Source: Oscheius sp. JU75
Lineage: Eukaryota > Nematoda > Chromadorea > Rhabditida > Rhabditidae
DNA length: 64,000 nucleotides
Direction of reading: 5' to 3'
Assembly: GCA_037178855.1 (NCBI GenBank)
Contig: JASJZC010000007.1
Span: forward strand, 310,001-374,000
The position numbers and the translations under genes were made by a program. This document shows, piece by piece, positions 23,110-35,639 of this stretch (position 1 is the stretch's first letter; every line of letters begins with the position of its first letter). Under the pieces are notes generated by a model. The model saw only the letters and a list, made by a program, of their open reading frames with translations. It was not told where the DNA came from and made no database searches.

Positions 23110-24490
23110 AAAAATTTTTTTCATTTAGCATGTTGTTTTGAGATTACGGTATTTGTGGCTTCCAATCGGACGCATTAAGATTTAAAACGGGAGATAAAAG
23201 CGTTTCGAATTTTGTTTATTAATTTCGAGTGGAATGCGTTTTGTTAATAGTAAAATCTAAAATGTTTTTCTGAAAAAAGCAGAGTTACGGACATTCCATT
23301 CGAATTCCAAAGAGGAGCAAAAATTCATTATTTTGGCAGGTTTTTATCGAAACGCCGCATCTTTTCGAGGCTAGGAAACACTTGTGTCATATTGAGCGCT
23401 ACGGAAAAAAAGAAAAGACTAGAATAACTTATTCACAATGGCATTTTGAATAACAGGGGCGGTAGTGTGGATTGTTGGGCAGCCAGACAACATGTGGTTT
23501 GTGGGGCGCTAGCAGAATGCTTGACCCCTGCCGATCGGAATCGGCACTGTTGTGGTGGGAGGTGTCAAGTAGGGGAAACAAACTGTCAACTTTTTCTAGA
23601 TCCGGAAAAATCATGGTTATACTTTGAAGGCGGCTGAGGAATGAAAAGATTGATAGAAATTAGAACATGAGGAACAATTTGCGTTACAAGATAACACGCC
23701 ATAATGACAATGTGATAGATCCAATTCATCTCTCAATAGAGTGTTCCATCAATTCCATCCATTCTTTGCTTGTCTTAAACTAAATAAAACGCTATTTATT
23801 AAAAGAGCAAAAAAACAAAACTATCATTTTGAACATTTTCGTTATTCAATTGGTTAGCAAACTTTGGAACATCTGTGGCAGCTGCTTACTCGAATCACTA
23901 TTAATCACTGCGCAAAATTACAAGGAACGCAAGCCGAAGTCTCCAAAAGTTGGCAAAAGGAATATTGAATCTGGGATGCAATGTACTGAAAGATACGATA
24001 GAAATGCTTGGTACTTCAAATACAAAAATAGTACCGCCCTACCATAAGCGGAACCGGCATAGTCAGGTTTGAAGAACAAGATCCAGCAGCTTTATTGTAA
24101 AAGTAGAAGTCTTTATTTTCATTTGTCTACCGGCTCAACAAGCAACAGAAAATACCCATATCGTGTTGGAGCAGACGGAATATGACCCCTTATTGCATGT
24201 CAGCAGCCATCAGATCGACCAGTGAATGAGGCACACTAAAAATGGATGAGGTTTTGTGAGCCATGTCAAACTTACAAAAGTGATTTGAGTCCTGAAGTGC
24301 TACCGTTTCTTCTGATATTCTTTTCGTCGGAGTGGAGATCAGGCAAAGAGTCCTCACTCAGTCTAGTACTCGATTTTCTTTTGGGAAGAAGGGCTTGCGA
24401 GGAATCAGAAGAGCAGAGAGCAAGCCCTGGCTTTAGGTCAGGGAGACAGTCGAAAATGATGCAGCAGAAGAAAGTGGCTCTGTCTGAAAA
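23110..24490. other. No supportable gene
   Basis: Short ORFs on both strands (for example 23446-23637 plus and 23429-23614 minus, overlapping) carry no family motif. The sequence separates the F-box-type gene from the 3' end of the amino-acid transporter. Confidence 0.4.
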
Positions 24491-24498
24491 GGCTCTCA

Positions 24499-26613
24499 TT
24501 AGATGTTATAGTTGACAAGTGAAACTTCCAGACTCTCGTTTGAAGATAAGCTCAGAACATTACCATTGATAGTAGACATCCACGCTGGCTTCCTTGTAGG
24601 ATGTACAAAGATGAAGTAGATTCCAAATCCGATGAGAAGAATGGCAATCGAAAGAGCAGTCTTGGCAAATTCTTGAATGATCGGGATCACGACCAGAGTG
24701 ATGGTAACAGCCAGGAATAGATAGATGCACCAGAGAGGCACTCGTACAGCATCAGCGTGAACAGGGATTCGCTGATGACGAATCATCAACAGAGCAACCA
24801 GGGTGAAGATTCTTTGAGCCCAAAATCCAAACATTACATAGCCAATGAGAGCGTCCAGATCGCCAACGAATGAAATTCCAATTGCCAGGGCGGATTGGGC
24901 GAAGACAGCAACTCTCGGGGAAAGAGTTTCCTGGTTCATACAAGAGAAACAAGCAGGAAGATGACCTTCTCTAGCAGCAGCGTACATATAACGACTACCG
25001 GAGAAGAGATTGCTGTTAAGAGAGCCGACCAGCAGGACACCGATGAGGAATGGGATGAGGGTAGCAAAGGATCCAAGGGTCGCTTGACTGAAGAGCTGAA
25101 AAAAAAACATTTTTCATCGTTGTGTAAATGGCGGACATTGGCATCGAAACATTACTCCGTTTCGGGCTGGTTTTTTTGTTCTTATGTCACCCTGCAGCTC
25201 AAAACTTTCAAATAGTTCAGACCCTCCTATCGATGTATAGAGTCTTTACAAAGGCCGACATTAGTTGAAATTGGTATCAAACATTTTTTGCTGCTGCAGA
25301 CTTTGAAAAAGGCGACTGAAGTGATATAACAGTTTTTGGCAAGAACTGGTTCGTCAATTGGTAAGCTAGCGCTCTGATACCGATTAAAGTGCACAAAAAA
25401 AATCTCTGGCAAAAAACAATACAGTTTTAACCGGCCTTAGGCATAAGATGCGGCCTATTTACATGGTTTTCATTGTCTGCCCCCAACAATTGAATATTCT
25501 TACCGCAGCAACAGCATTGGAAGATGTGAAAGTATCCACATCTAGCACCACAAAGTAGGCAATGTTGATGGTCAAGTAGACTAGAGTGACCGTGAAGATG
25601 CCTCCCAAAAGAGCCAAGGGAACGTTTCGCTTAGGGTGATTGATTTCTCCGGTACTGTAGTTTAACACATCCCAGCCAGAATATGCCCATAGTCCTCCAT
25701 AGAATCCAAGAATCATGTCTCCTACACGATAGTTTGAGCCTTGCATTGGGTCTTCAAGATTTGAGGTCCAGCCTTGAACAGTTTTTGATTGTTTCTAATC
25801 GACATACCTTTGACAGCGTAGAAATAGAGTCCTGTCATGATGATAACTCCACAAGATACCAGTTTGGCAGCTGTAGCTACAATTTGGAATCTGGCTGCGA
25901 ATTTGCTCAAACTGAAGAAGTTCATCCAGGTTACAAGCCCTAAACAACTTTTCTCGACATCTCATGACAGCTTACATAACAAACTGAAACCGAAAAGTTT
26001 CTGACAAATCGGGGCCCATTCACTATCGACATCGTAGTACTGCTTGACTCCTTCCAGCAGGTACTGGCCGAAGGTTTCGGCAATGATGGCAATAGTAGCT
26101 GGATATGTAATCAGCACTGACACCCACATAAAGGCAAAGGCTATTGAGTACCTGAACCTCTTCAATCACGGGAGAAGGAGGGGTCTACCATTTGACGTAA
26201 CAGATGTAGGCGAAGTCGCAGCCGGCTTCTCGGATCGACGTTCCAAGTTCGATGTAGCAGAGGGCTCCTGAAATTAACACGTTGACTCCAAAATATTGAT
26301 GTGCCGAAACGTACCCATAAAGCATACTGTCAGGTGTACCTATGCACTTAGAACATCATGGGAATCTTATTTACTTACTGTATCGAAAGAACTTTTTTGA
26401 GCAATATTCCAACTAACCTAGAATCGCAATGACGGAGCATGCTGTCCAGATGATAAGTGACAGCCCGACACTGTTTGTGTATCTTAAAATAGACGCGGGT
26501 GTGATGAAAATTCCAGAGCCGATGATGTTACCTATCACATAAGACGTAGCCCCAGTGAGGCCCATCTTTTGATGGCCATCTTCTGTCATTCTCTGAAATA
26601 TGGTCTTAATCAT
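24499..26613 (-). CDS. aat: SLC7/LAT-type amino-acid transporter light chain, 475 residues
   Basis: Six exons join without a frame break: 26613-26418, 26267-26189, 26151-25976, 25939-25808, 25751-25504 and 25095-24499 (1428 nt). TM1 has the LAT signature VIGNIIGSGIFITPASIL with the unwound GSG motif. TM2 has ALCYIELGTSIREAGCDFAY. TM6 has GLWAYSGWDVLNYSTGEI, the substrate-site region of the family. The last exon holds TM7-TM12, including FSGSRYMYAAAREGHLP. The total of 12 segments and the length fit the nematode AAT proteins, which exchange amino acids at the plasma membrane; some partner with a heavy chain. The start could also be the ATG eight codons downstream. A 408-nt intron (25503-25096) is the only long one. 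Confidence 0.95.
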
Positions 26614-29600
26614 AAAGTCGGAACCCGAGAAAGATACTAGGGCAACTTCCGCTTCAGAGGGCTTGAAGTCACATTCTGTTAGTCTGTTTTGTCAATCTCG
26701 ACTGAAAAGTGATATGTTTTGCCCCGGGGCCATGTGACCGGTTCTCAGGGAAAGTTGATCAATCAAACTGGAGTCAAACTCCTGTCTGGCGCGTGAAGCG
26801 AGGAGGGGATCAATTGGAAAGTGAGACTGGCCGTCAATTGGCACAGGAGCAGCGATCAAGCACACAGGGGCGGGGTCAGAGGTGGCACAAGAGAAGAAAG
26901 TTCGCCGATTGACAGCCTCGGAAAGAGTGGAATATGAGCAGCTCGTTACACCGGGTCTCGTGTCCATTGCTACAAAATGTCAAAGTCAGACTAAAGGAAC
27001 AAAGCGTTTCAACTCTTCAGATTGCCATGTACAAGATTGTCGTAACATATTCTAGAAATGGGTGTCGTAACATTGGGCTACAGAGGCCGAATGAGTCTTT
27101 GAATGAGGTCATCGTTTGATCATTTCAGACTTCTGTGAAGAAACCAAGCTTAGCAGAAGACGAACGGTGAAATAACGTCCCTATGAAAAGCAATTTAAGT
27201 CATGGTACATTTTAGTGGAAAAGCAAATAGAGCAACTCAGATGAATGTTGGTCCAACTCTGAGGTCAATTGCGGAGATTGGCTAGTCTAATTTCCATTTC
27301 AAAGAAACACAACTTCTTCTCAGACTCTATTCATTAGGACCTACGGGATTCCAGTTTAAAGTACAAATGCTTTGAGACGAACGTATTAAGTGAATCGGTA
27401 GGATAGAGGTGAGAATGGGCATAAAATAAGTTTGTTTTGCATACCAAGTCAAAAACTTCAGCACGCGGAGCTTTTGGCATCCTTGTTAATTATCGTTTTT
27501 AGTCGTGTTACATTCAGTGATTGACGGGTGGGAGATGAGCAGAGCTCAGGTGGTGATTTATTGCAAAGAGTTTCGGCTTCCGGAAAGGTCTGAAGAGACT
27601 AGCGAGATGGGAGAGAGAAGGGAACATGTGTTCAAAATCAAGTGCATGGGAGGGACGACACTTTGAGAGCACGTTTGATGGAGGAAAATGCACCCACAGG
27701 CTCTTAAATGATAGTTTTCATACCAAGATAGCAGAACATAGAGATTGAAAATGTCGACTTAGCTACTAAACAAAATAGGGAGACAACAGAAGTTAGATGC
27801 CAAAAGCTTTCTCGCTCAGTCCAACGAAAGTCTGCAAAAGAACGGTTGATCTATTGCGTCAGAAGGACTCGGGAACCTCGTCAAAGTGCTAGAGCAACTG
27901 ACAGGATTAATTGCCATGGGAGGTAAGAGGAACTCTTTCCATCGAGACTTCTAAAAGCTTCGATCACGATCAGCTGATCGCTGCTCAAATTTTCGCAAGT
28001 CTCAGAGAGCGTCCAATCGGCGTATTTGTTCAAACTTATCCGTTACTTTGGCGCCATCCGAATCCAAACACAAAGAGCCGCCGCCGTGCCAACTTTCTCA
28101 GCTTTTCGTCAGCATCGGCACGCGCGAGAGCGAAATTGAGACAAAACAGACGTCACATAACTAAATTATGAGCTAGGGGTGGGCTACCGAATATTTCGGT
28201 CAACGTGACAAAGACATGCTGGGGTTTTCCCTCTAGCTCTCCCTCGCTAAGCAGATTTCGTCATTCGGGAGGCATCCTGACGCAATGAGGGAAAATAACA
28301 CTTAGCAGACGAGACTCCGTGCAAAAAATGTCTTTTGAAAAGTGTTTTTCTTTGTGCTGAGCGAGAATTTTTTTCTAGTGATCTTCAACTGGCCGATAGA
28401 AAGTTCTTCTGACCTTCATTAAGTCTGAAAAGTGTCGCAAAAAAGCAGATGTTGGTCAGTAAACGGTACACATTTTCAATGCAAACGATAGCAATTTTCT
28501 TGAGAACTTTTTGCAAAAACTTTCAGTGATAAAACTAGCTGAATCGTTACGCACTACTTAACATAGGACGGGAACTGACGATGTAACCTAAATCTAAATG
28601 TTTCTCCGAGCCAAGAGATTGAAGTCATGCAGCAAAAAAGGATGAGAATCTCAATGGCTTTTGTTTTGTTTGTTTTGCCAGAGGAACTCTCTTCTCGCTG
28701 GAAGAAAATATGCAGCTCAGGGTTCAAATAAGAAAAAATCACAGATGAGTTGTCGCAAAAACCAAAGGTGAAGGCGTGGGGGGAAGAATAACATCCGGGA
28801 GTCCATTAAAAAGACATGGCGGCCACGCTGGCCAGTAATTTTGTGACACACTGGAGCTTGGAGCCCCCCGTCTGGATTACACCACACACACGAATCGGCC
28901 CAGAGGCACAGCTGCATCGATCGCTCCCTTAAGATAGTGTAGTATTTTTATGAGACGTTTTCAGTTTTGTGAGCCCCTCCCCAGACATTCATTTCTTTTT
29001 CAGCCCCAGACAAAAACTATCTGCTCTTTATGCAGCATTCCATTGAAGAGATTGAAAGTTCACCTCCTGGTAGCCGTCTTCACAGCTAATTTCCTACCTA
29101 TCAACGAGTCTAGGCAGTCAAAACTTCGCGCACAGCTGTCCCATGGCGGCTGTCAACTAAAGACCTGGACCTCATAACTTAGACAGTTTTTGGAAGATGG
29201 AGGCTGTAATGCATGAAAACAAGAAAATCTGCCCGCTATCGCGAAGTTTCCGTAAGTAAGACTAGACAGCAACCTATTGAGTCTTATCTTTCTTGGTTTT
29301 ACTTCATTTTTAGTTAGAAAAGGGATTTACTGGTTCAGTCTTTTCTGCAAACCATTGAAGACAAACTTGTAATTCCTCAAAATGGCTATATTCTAGGTTA
29401 AATGAAGGGTGTGAAACTACGGAATTTCCGAATAAGTCATTTGAACTTCTGACGAGAATCTTGAAAGTTGTGTTGAAAAAGCTATCTATCTTCCAGTCGA
29501 CACGAAGAGAGTCCAATTCCCTCCGGGGTCGTCCACTGCCACTCTGATATGTTGTCAAGATGGTCTTCGAAACTTTGCCTCAAGTCCAACTTCATAACTT

Positions 29601-30150
29601 TACTACGTGCCTCTTTGAAAAGAAGAGCACAAACTTTAACTCGGCTCCGATTGCACACGTTAGCAAAATATAGTGCGAAATCGCACGCATCTAGCCAAAC
29701 TGTTACGCGAGAGCAAAACAGTGAACTGTCAATATTAGCAACATCATGAGAGCATTTATTTCTTCCTCCCTGATCAAACTTTTTTTTTAAATCTTGGGAC
29801 TATAACGACAAGATGGTATTGCCAAAAAGCTCTACAAATTTGTGATAGCAATTTTTCACGAAAACATAACACCATCATGTTTAAATCTACAAAAACAACA
29901 AGATCGGATTGAAGATACTGGTTACTAATTATACCGCCATTCTGTAACAATTACTTTCCTCGTACGTCTCCGTCGTCCTAGTAACCCAAAAAGGTAGTTC
30001 CTGCCAAGAGACCATGACAAAAAGCTGGTATTGTCCGTTCCAATCGTCATGTTTCGAGACCAGGTGTGGCTAACGTTCCGCGCGCGTCAACTTTTTGTTA
30101 TCAGATCTCGAGAGGCAAGGGGACTTCGAGGCAACTTTTTAGGAGCCAGG
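26614..30150. other. Long intergenic region
   Basis: This should contain the promoter of the amino-acid transporter (minus strand, from 26614) and that of the secreted protein at 30197 (plus). ORFs at 26692-26967 minus, 27911-28171 plus, 28950-29177 plus and 29310-29558 minus have no family signature. I found no tRNA, long repeat or splice chain that I would defend. Confidence 0.4.
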
Positions 30151-30171
30151 CTAGCAAGTTCACGTAGGGCC

Positions 30172-30178
30172 ATATAAA
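30172..30178 (+). promoter_or_regulatory. TATA box of small secreted protein gene
   Basis: ATATAAA lies about 20-25 nt upstream of the ATG at 30197, so the 5' leader would be very short or trans-spliced. Confidence 0.55.
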
Positions 30179-30196
30179 GCGTAGCAGGGCTTTCCA

Positions 30197-30780
30197 ATGG
30201 CTTCCGAAATGTTGCATTTGTTCGTCATTTTATCAACAGTTGGCTACGCCTATTCTGCAGTCTCCGAGTTCACGGATCCGGCCGACATCGACCCATTGAC
30301 AGTGCTTATTAAGGAGATCAAGGACAGAATGCATGCTCTCTCCAAGGACCTAGAGAAGGACTTGGCAGTTTTGGAAAAGGCTCGCAACCGTACAGATTTC
30401 CCCAATCCTAAGCCACTTTTCGAAGGCATCTTCTCCCCAGAACAATTGAAGAAAATTGAAGAATCCGACGTGAAAGAACCGAGTAATGTTGACCACAGAG
30501 GTATTCATTTTACTTTTTTTTATATCGACGACTTCCAGCTAAAGTAATGGTCGACCGTCTACTTTTCCTCAACGAGAAGGGAGTTGACATAACAGGTAGA
30601 TTTTGCTGCCTGTTTCCATTATAAACATCTTCAGGACCAGCCGGAGGCTACCACCGCTCACTTGGAGGAGGATACTTGGCTCCTCACCAGTACGAGCCGT
30701 CAAATGTTCACTGGCAAAGCTACCGCGATGAAGGTAGATCTATTAACACGATGGATGAGTTTGGCAGAAATATTGTATGA
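30197..30780 (+). CDS. Small secreted protein, 168 residues, orphan
   Basis: Three exons, 30197-30500, 30539-30595 and 30635-30780, join in phase (507 nt). The N-terminus MASEMLHLFVILSTVGYAYS is a good signal peptide with cleavage predicted near residue 20. The middle is an amphipathic, charged helix (IKEIKDRMHALSKDLEKDL), and the C-terminal third is Gly/Tyr/His-rich (GGYHRSLGGGYLAPHQY). There are no cysteines. An AATAAA at about 30817 marks the 3' end. I recognise no family. The helix plus Gly/Tyr segment could suit an extracellular matrix or surface-coat protein, but that is inference. Confidence 0.8.
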
Positions 30781-30936
30781 AAGGCTTGGGATACTCGAAA
30801 CAATGTGCAATATCTTAATAAAGTTGTATTTAAAGGCTATATTTCAAGTATAGAATAGAGCTCAGTTAAAGCGACAAGTTAATCATTTACATCATGTGCC
30901 AAGTGATCGACGTTATCGGAGAAAGATATTTATCCC

Positions 30937-31910
30937 GGCAAACTATCTAAAGCGCGATGGTTTCTGTGGAGAAGTCTGTTTGTTTGTTTGTCCGAGGCCA
31001 CGGAACAGAAGCGAGTCAATTATGTTGTGCAGAAGTTTTTTTTGTTTAAAAAACGTTCTTGAACTGAAATGACCTGTCTCCCCAGAAGTGACTGTAAATC
31101 AAACTTGACCAGTGCCTCGGCACCTTGGCGCGTCCATTTCAACTCAAAAATATGCTTTCTCAGCCTTGGTGTGTTCCGAAAAGTTGTAGCCCTTGTCAAA
31201 ATCTACAACTTTGCCGAACATCGCAACGCTGGAAACCACTTCGTCGACCCGTATGAGTTATTTCATTTTTGCTCCGGTTTTAAGCCAAAACCGACAGTGC
31301 CTTGCACCCTTTGTTTCGGGTCGAAAAAGAGTTTTCTTAGCATTTCATGATCTTGTAGCCCGTACCGAATTTCACAACTTTGCAGAAGATCGCAACGCTT
31401 GAAAACACTTCGTCGACCCGTATGAGTTATTTCATTTTTGGCTAGAGTCCCGTCGCCCGTGTCACCCCCGTACCATCTTTCACCCCCAGGTTCCGTATAT
31501 GACCAGAAAAATAATTTCGATTCAGCTTTCGGGCTCATTGTATCGTGTTGGCGGTGCCCTCAGACCATGATCGTTGTAGAACGAGTTTAACGAAGTAGCT
31601 TCGAGAGTGGTCTTTGGGAAAAATACTGCTGTTTGGAGAAGAAAGGGCACCAGCCTGACATGGCTGGAGCTCTTTTTTTGCAAGTGTTTTGAAAACACGG
31701 TATCTGTGGTACCATCTCGTGCTCTCTGCTATCTAAAGCGTAATGGTTTCTGTAGAGGGCTCTGTCTGTTTGTTGTTTGTTTGTCCGAGGCCACGAAGCA
31801 AACTGAAGGCAAAAGGATAGCGAAGCCGTCGGAGACAGCTGGTGACTAGCTAAAGCATATATCACCAGTAAAGGAACAATGACAGAAAGATAGTACACGG
31901 GAGAGGAGTC
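30937..31910. repeat. Dispersed repeat family R1, composite copy A
   Basis: The core 31457-31680 (GTGTCACCCCCGTACCATCT, then CTCAGACCATGATCGTTGTA, then GGTCTTTGGGAAAAATACTG) matches copies at 48433-48655 and 53703-53905. Flanking modules also recur. The segment around 31187-31270 (TACAACTTTGCCGAACATCG) is repeated in tandem at about 31345-31445 and again at 48345-48430. The stretch ATGGTTTCTGT...TTTGTCCGAGGCCACG occurs at about 30957 and again at about 31740. The downstream stretch 31808-31900 matches 48662-48745. A hairpin CCAGCC-TGACAT-GGCTGG sits before a T-run near 31650. No coding sequence is seen, so this is probably a non-autonomous mobile element. Confidence 0.75.
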
Positions 31911-31972
31911 ACAACCAGTTTTGTCAGGGGGTGGGATAGGGAGATCAAAAAAAGACGAGAATGGACACTCTA

Positions 31973-33246
31973 CTGAAGATGTTGATACATGGGTGGAATG
32001 AACCAACGGGGCATTTTCAAATCAAGGAGGCGGATATTGGGATGGGAGTTCATTGGATTGACAGAGATGGGAAGCTCTTGGAGCTTGTCCGGTTCCGGGG
32101 GTGTCTGGATTAGCAGAACTTTTAAAGCTTTATCAGGTTCGACAGACTTCGGTTGCTGTTCTCGACGGCTTCGACGACGTCTGGAAACCGAAATTTATTT
32201 AGAGAGTACTGAAGAACTCGCTATCTGTTAATTTAAAACTCATTGACTTAGTCTGAGCACAAGTTTGGCCGATACTACCCGATATCTTTCCTGGTCTGGA
32301 GTTACTGTACATTAGCTTTCCAAAAACAATTTGCATCATAGTTTCGCAAACATGCGTCGTAATCTACAGACTATATTCATTAAAAGCGTTAGGCCACTCG
32401 ACTGAACTTTATAACGGTAGGTTCTGATGGCTACCTAGAATGTACCGTCTTAGTTTTTAAAAAACTTCCAAATTCTTTCCTGGCTGCTAGCTTCCATTGC
32501 TTTTTGTTATTTAATGAATAAGCATACTCAGAGAAATGAAACTCACTTGATTTCTGGCTGTGCGTCCGGCTCCGACCGTGCCGCATCGGTTTTAGCAGTC
32601 GATTCTCGCACTCTCTTCTTTGGCATACCGATCAGCCCAGTCCTCCTTCTCTTCTTTTTCTTGCTAGTCTCGACCGCAGGAATTACAGCAGCAATCTGAT
32701 CTTCTTCCTGAGAAGGGCTTATCCTGGAAAGTAAGCATGGAATGACTAAAACAGATTACTTACGGGCTAGGCTTTTGCGGTCGCAACAGTATTACAGGAA
32801 ACTCGTCGCTGAGTTCGGGAGAAGGTGGGTCCCAGTCGTAGTCGACCGTACTGTTCTTGAAGAGCATACCAGATCCTCCTTGCTGCTCCAATTTACTGGA
32901 AATGTTCTGGTTTTTAACCGTTCTGACAAAACAAGAGTCAGAGACAGACACAGAAACACAGATAGAGGCGTTTGATCAACTGACAAAAAGAATACTCAGC
33001 TGATGGTTCTACAAGATCTTGACGAACAGAAGACAGTGAAGCAAAATAATAACGCTATTGCGAAACGCGAAAGTATTGCTAGACGTGTCACATGTTCTTT
33101 TGGGAGTGCGGACAGCAACAAGTTCACTAGAACCAGATAGTTCTAACTTACAAGGCCAGAGCATCAGTCTCCTCTATATTTCCCGAACGATCTGGTGTTG
33201 GTACTCGTGTCCTTGATGGCGTGATCACTCTTTTCTCCCTGTTCAT
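31973..33246 (-). CDS. Basic, probably disordered nuclear protein, 203 residues
   Basis: Four exons, 33246-33152, 32895-32764, 32723-32547 and 32180-31973, join in phase (612 nt). The start MNREKRVITPSRTRVPTPDR lies just after a CAG, a possible trans-splice site. The protein has a Ser/Pro-rich acidic segment (DWDPPSPELSDEF), two Lys/Arg clusters resembling nuclear localisation signals (SKKKKRRR and KRRRSRREQQPK) and a more ordered C-terminus (RLLDLKMPRWFIPPMYQHLQ). Several TP and SP sites could be phosphorylated. No family was recognised; a chromatin- or kinetochore-type linker is only a guess. It is transcribed in the same direction as the next gene at 34012. Confidence 0.7.
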
Positions 33247-34011
33247 CTCTGAAAACTAAGATCATTTTGAAGTCTGGTAGACAAGTGCAAAGACCACAAA
33301 AGATATCGAGTTTTGGTTCCGTCGGCCCCTCAAAAACTGTCTGAGACGCGCGGCTAGAAGCGTTCACAAGCGATAAACCGCTGAACGGCCGAACGACCCC
33401 TCTCGTCTGTGTGTGGGGGAGAGAAACGGCAGAGAGACAGCGGCTTGCCTGGCTGCTGGCCGCGGCCACGCGAGGGAATCGATAACGACCGGCCCGGTCC
33501 AAGTCAGATGTTTTGGTTCGCCGGCTGGCGGGGCAGAGGGCGACGAGAGATAACGAGAGTGCAGAACCAGTGTAATGAAAGTAAAGAGCATGGATTTAAC
33601 ACCTTTCGACTCAAAAAACTTCGATGTTGATATGCAGTTAAGTTCATTTCCAAGGTAAGAAGGTTTTACAAAATAGCTATATAAAAGATAGGGATGTTTC
33701 TGGCCAAATGAGATAAGTTTGTTCAACATCTTCGCTCTTCAATTTGCTACAGCAGTATGCCTAAAAATTGTCTAGAAGTCTCCGGAACAGGCTAATATCT
33801 AGACAGACCGAGTCGACCCGTTAGAGAACCATCTCTCAAATCGGAATATGCATTTTTTTTGTAGTCTATTGCTTGTTGTTAGAATAGTATTTATTAATTT
33901 CCCATAGATACAAGAAGCTCTAAAGAGATCGGGAAACAAAGATCACAGATATGAGAATAGAAGACGAAAAATAAAGACTAGAATGAAGAACACCAGTAGT
34001 TTTCATGCTTG

Positions 34012-35634
34012 TCATTGAACCTTAGGATAAGACACGTAGAACAGGTCATAAACTTCTGCAGCTTCGAGATTCTTCGTTAAACCGCTGAAAACAAAATAAA
34101 TAGATACCTTTGTGGTATGACAACTTACGTTTCTCGCATTACACGTTCCTTCCTCAGTCGAGACTCTTCCTTGCATTGCCAAACAATGGCATCACTGAAA
34201 GTATCGCATTATACAAAAGTGTGTGCCTAGAGCTGTCTTTTACAGATGTAACGAACAATATTGCTTAAGTACAAAACCCCCTGGATATACAAATATTTAA
34301 AATGCGCGAAAAAATTGGTAAATCGAATATAAAGCTCACTCTTCTTGTTGTCGCTGGTATTCTCTTGCCTGATAGCGAGTTCTAAAGACAGGAGTCTCTT
34401 CGATGAATCTGGAATATTAGATTGTGAAGGAATACGAAGAATCTTACGGAAAAGCTTGCTTTTGTGGGGTAACTGCAGGCTGGATCTTTTCAGATTCAAT
34501 CTTCGCGTTCACTCCTTCAGTTTCTTCAGCATGTTCTTCAATTGGAGCCTGATTAACTATGTCGACCGTCCGATTCTGCTCCTGAACAGCTTCGGCAGTC
34601 TCGGATAACAGTTCTTGTTCTTGATCAAGGTGGAGAGACTCGTTGTCACCATCTGTACAGTCTGGTGTCAAAACATCTCCTTCTTCCAAGGCTTCTCCAA
34701 CTTCCATTGAATTCTCGAACTCCCCAAACTGTTCTTCAAAATCTTGTCTTCTGAGAATGTATGTGGAACAAAAAAGTTGGAATGACTTGCTTTTTGTCAT
34801 GGTAGCGCTCGCGACATTTCGTCCTGTTATTAACTCTTCTTCTGATGAGCCTAATCTCAGCGATGTCGGTCATGTTCACCTTCAGTAAACTCAGAACCAT
34901 AAGATAGACTCTTCGACTCCAGTTGGCAAGTTCTTCAGGCGGTGGGAGACCAAGAGCTTCAAGAAATAGGGCATCCCATTCCTTCGAGCCACGACGATAA
35001 TGGGGAGGCTTTGGTGGTGGACTGAAAATTAGGGTTCGCATACGGAAAATCCCTGTAAATGATCCCAAGACTGCAAGTATGATCCAAATCGTCTTCCTCA
35101 GTGGAACTTGATCAAAATGTTCAATGTCCACACACAAAATAAAATCATAAGTCCCACTTTTCATTCCTCTCCTCCTGCTTGAGTCTCGCAGCTGCAACGA
35201 TTTCCTCCGCCATGTGTGATTCAGCAGGATCGTAGCATGTCGGAGTTGGACGCACCGTCTTCTGTAGATGCATCTCTCTGGGAAATGGAATTGGAACCAG
35301 AATCAGCTAACCACTTACAATTGCTCCTTCGTTGGAGCAAACACGTAGTTGTGGTAGTAAACAATGTGAGACTTTCTGTTATGACTGAATGTGACACCTA
35401 GAAAAAGTAAACATCAAAGCTAACCTTGGAGTTTGAATGAAGTATATTTCTTGCTTTCGGACTAGTTCCTGCACTTGTTCCTGGCTAATGGCTGGTCGTT
35501 TCCTTGACATAGGTTGGTAGCCACCGTGGAAAGGAATCGAGAACCTACAATTTAGGCCAAAATGAAAAAACAAGTACACTTACATCGTTATGGTGTCCTC
35601 GACAACTGGACCGAATGCAAATTGCTGCGTTTTG
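34012..35634 (-). CDS. Conserved-looking charged protein, function unrecognised, 5' end unresolved
   Basis: A chain of exons was traced from 35634 down to the TGA at 34012-34014. It reads FAFGPVVEDTITM, then IPFHGGYQPMSRKRPA, then IVYYHNYVFAPTKEQL, then PTCYDPAESHMAEEIVAAAR, then PPPKPPHYRRGSKEWDALFL, then EALGLPPPEELANWSRR, then a long acidic Glu/Gln-rich stretch and finally AEVYDLFYVSYPKVQ. One joint (near 34796 to 34744) uses a GC donor if my reading is right. The ordered N-terminal part with aromatic and His residues, followed by an acidic tail, suggests a nuclear or complex subunit. I do not recognise the family and the initiating exon was not found. Confidence 0.62.
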
Positions 35635-35639
35635 CTGAA

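Noticed and set aside
26692-26967. 92-codon ORF upstream of the amino-acid transporter
   Set aside because: Composition is unremarkable and it overlaps the expected promoter or 5' leader; no in-phase joint to exon 1 was found.
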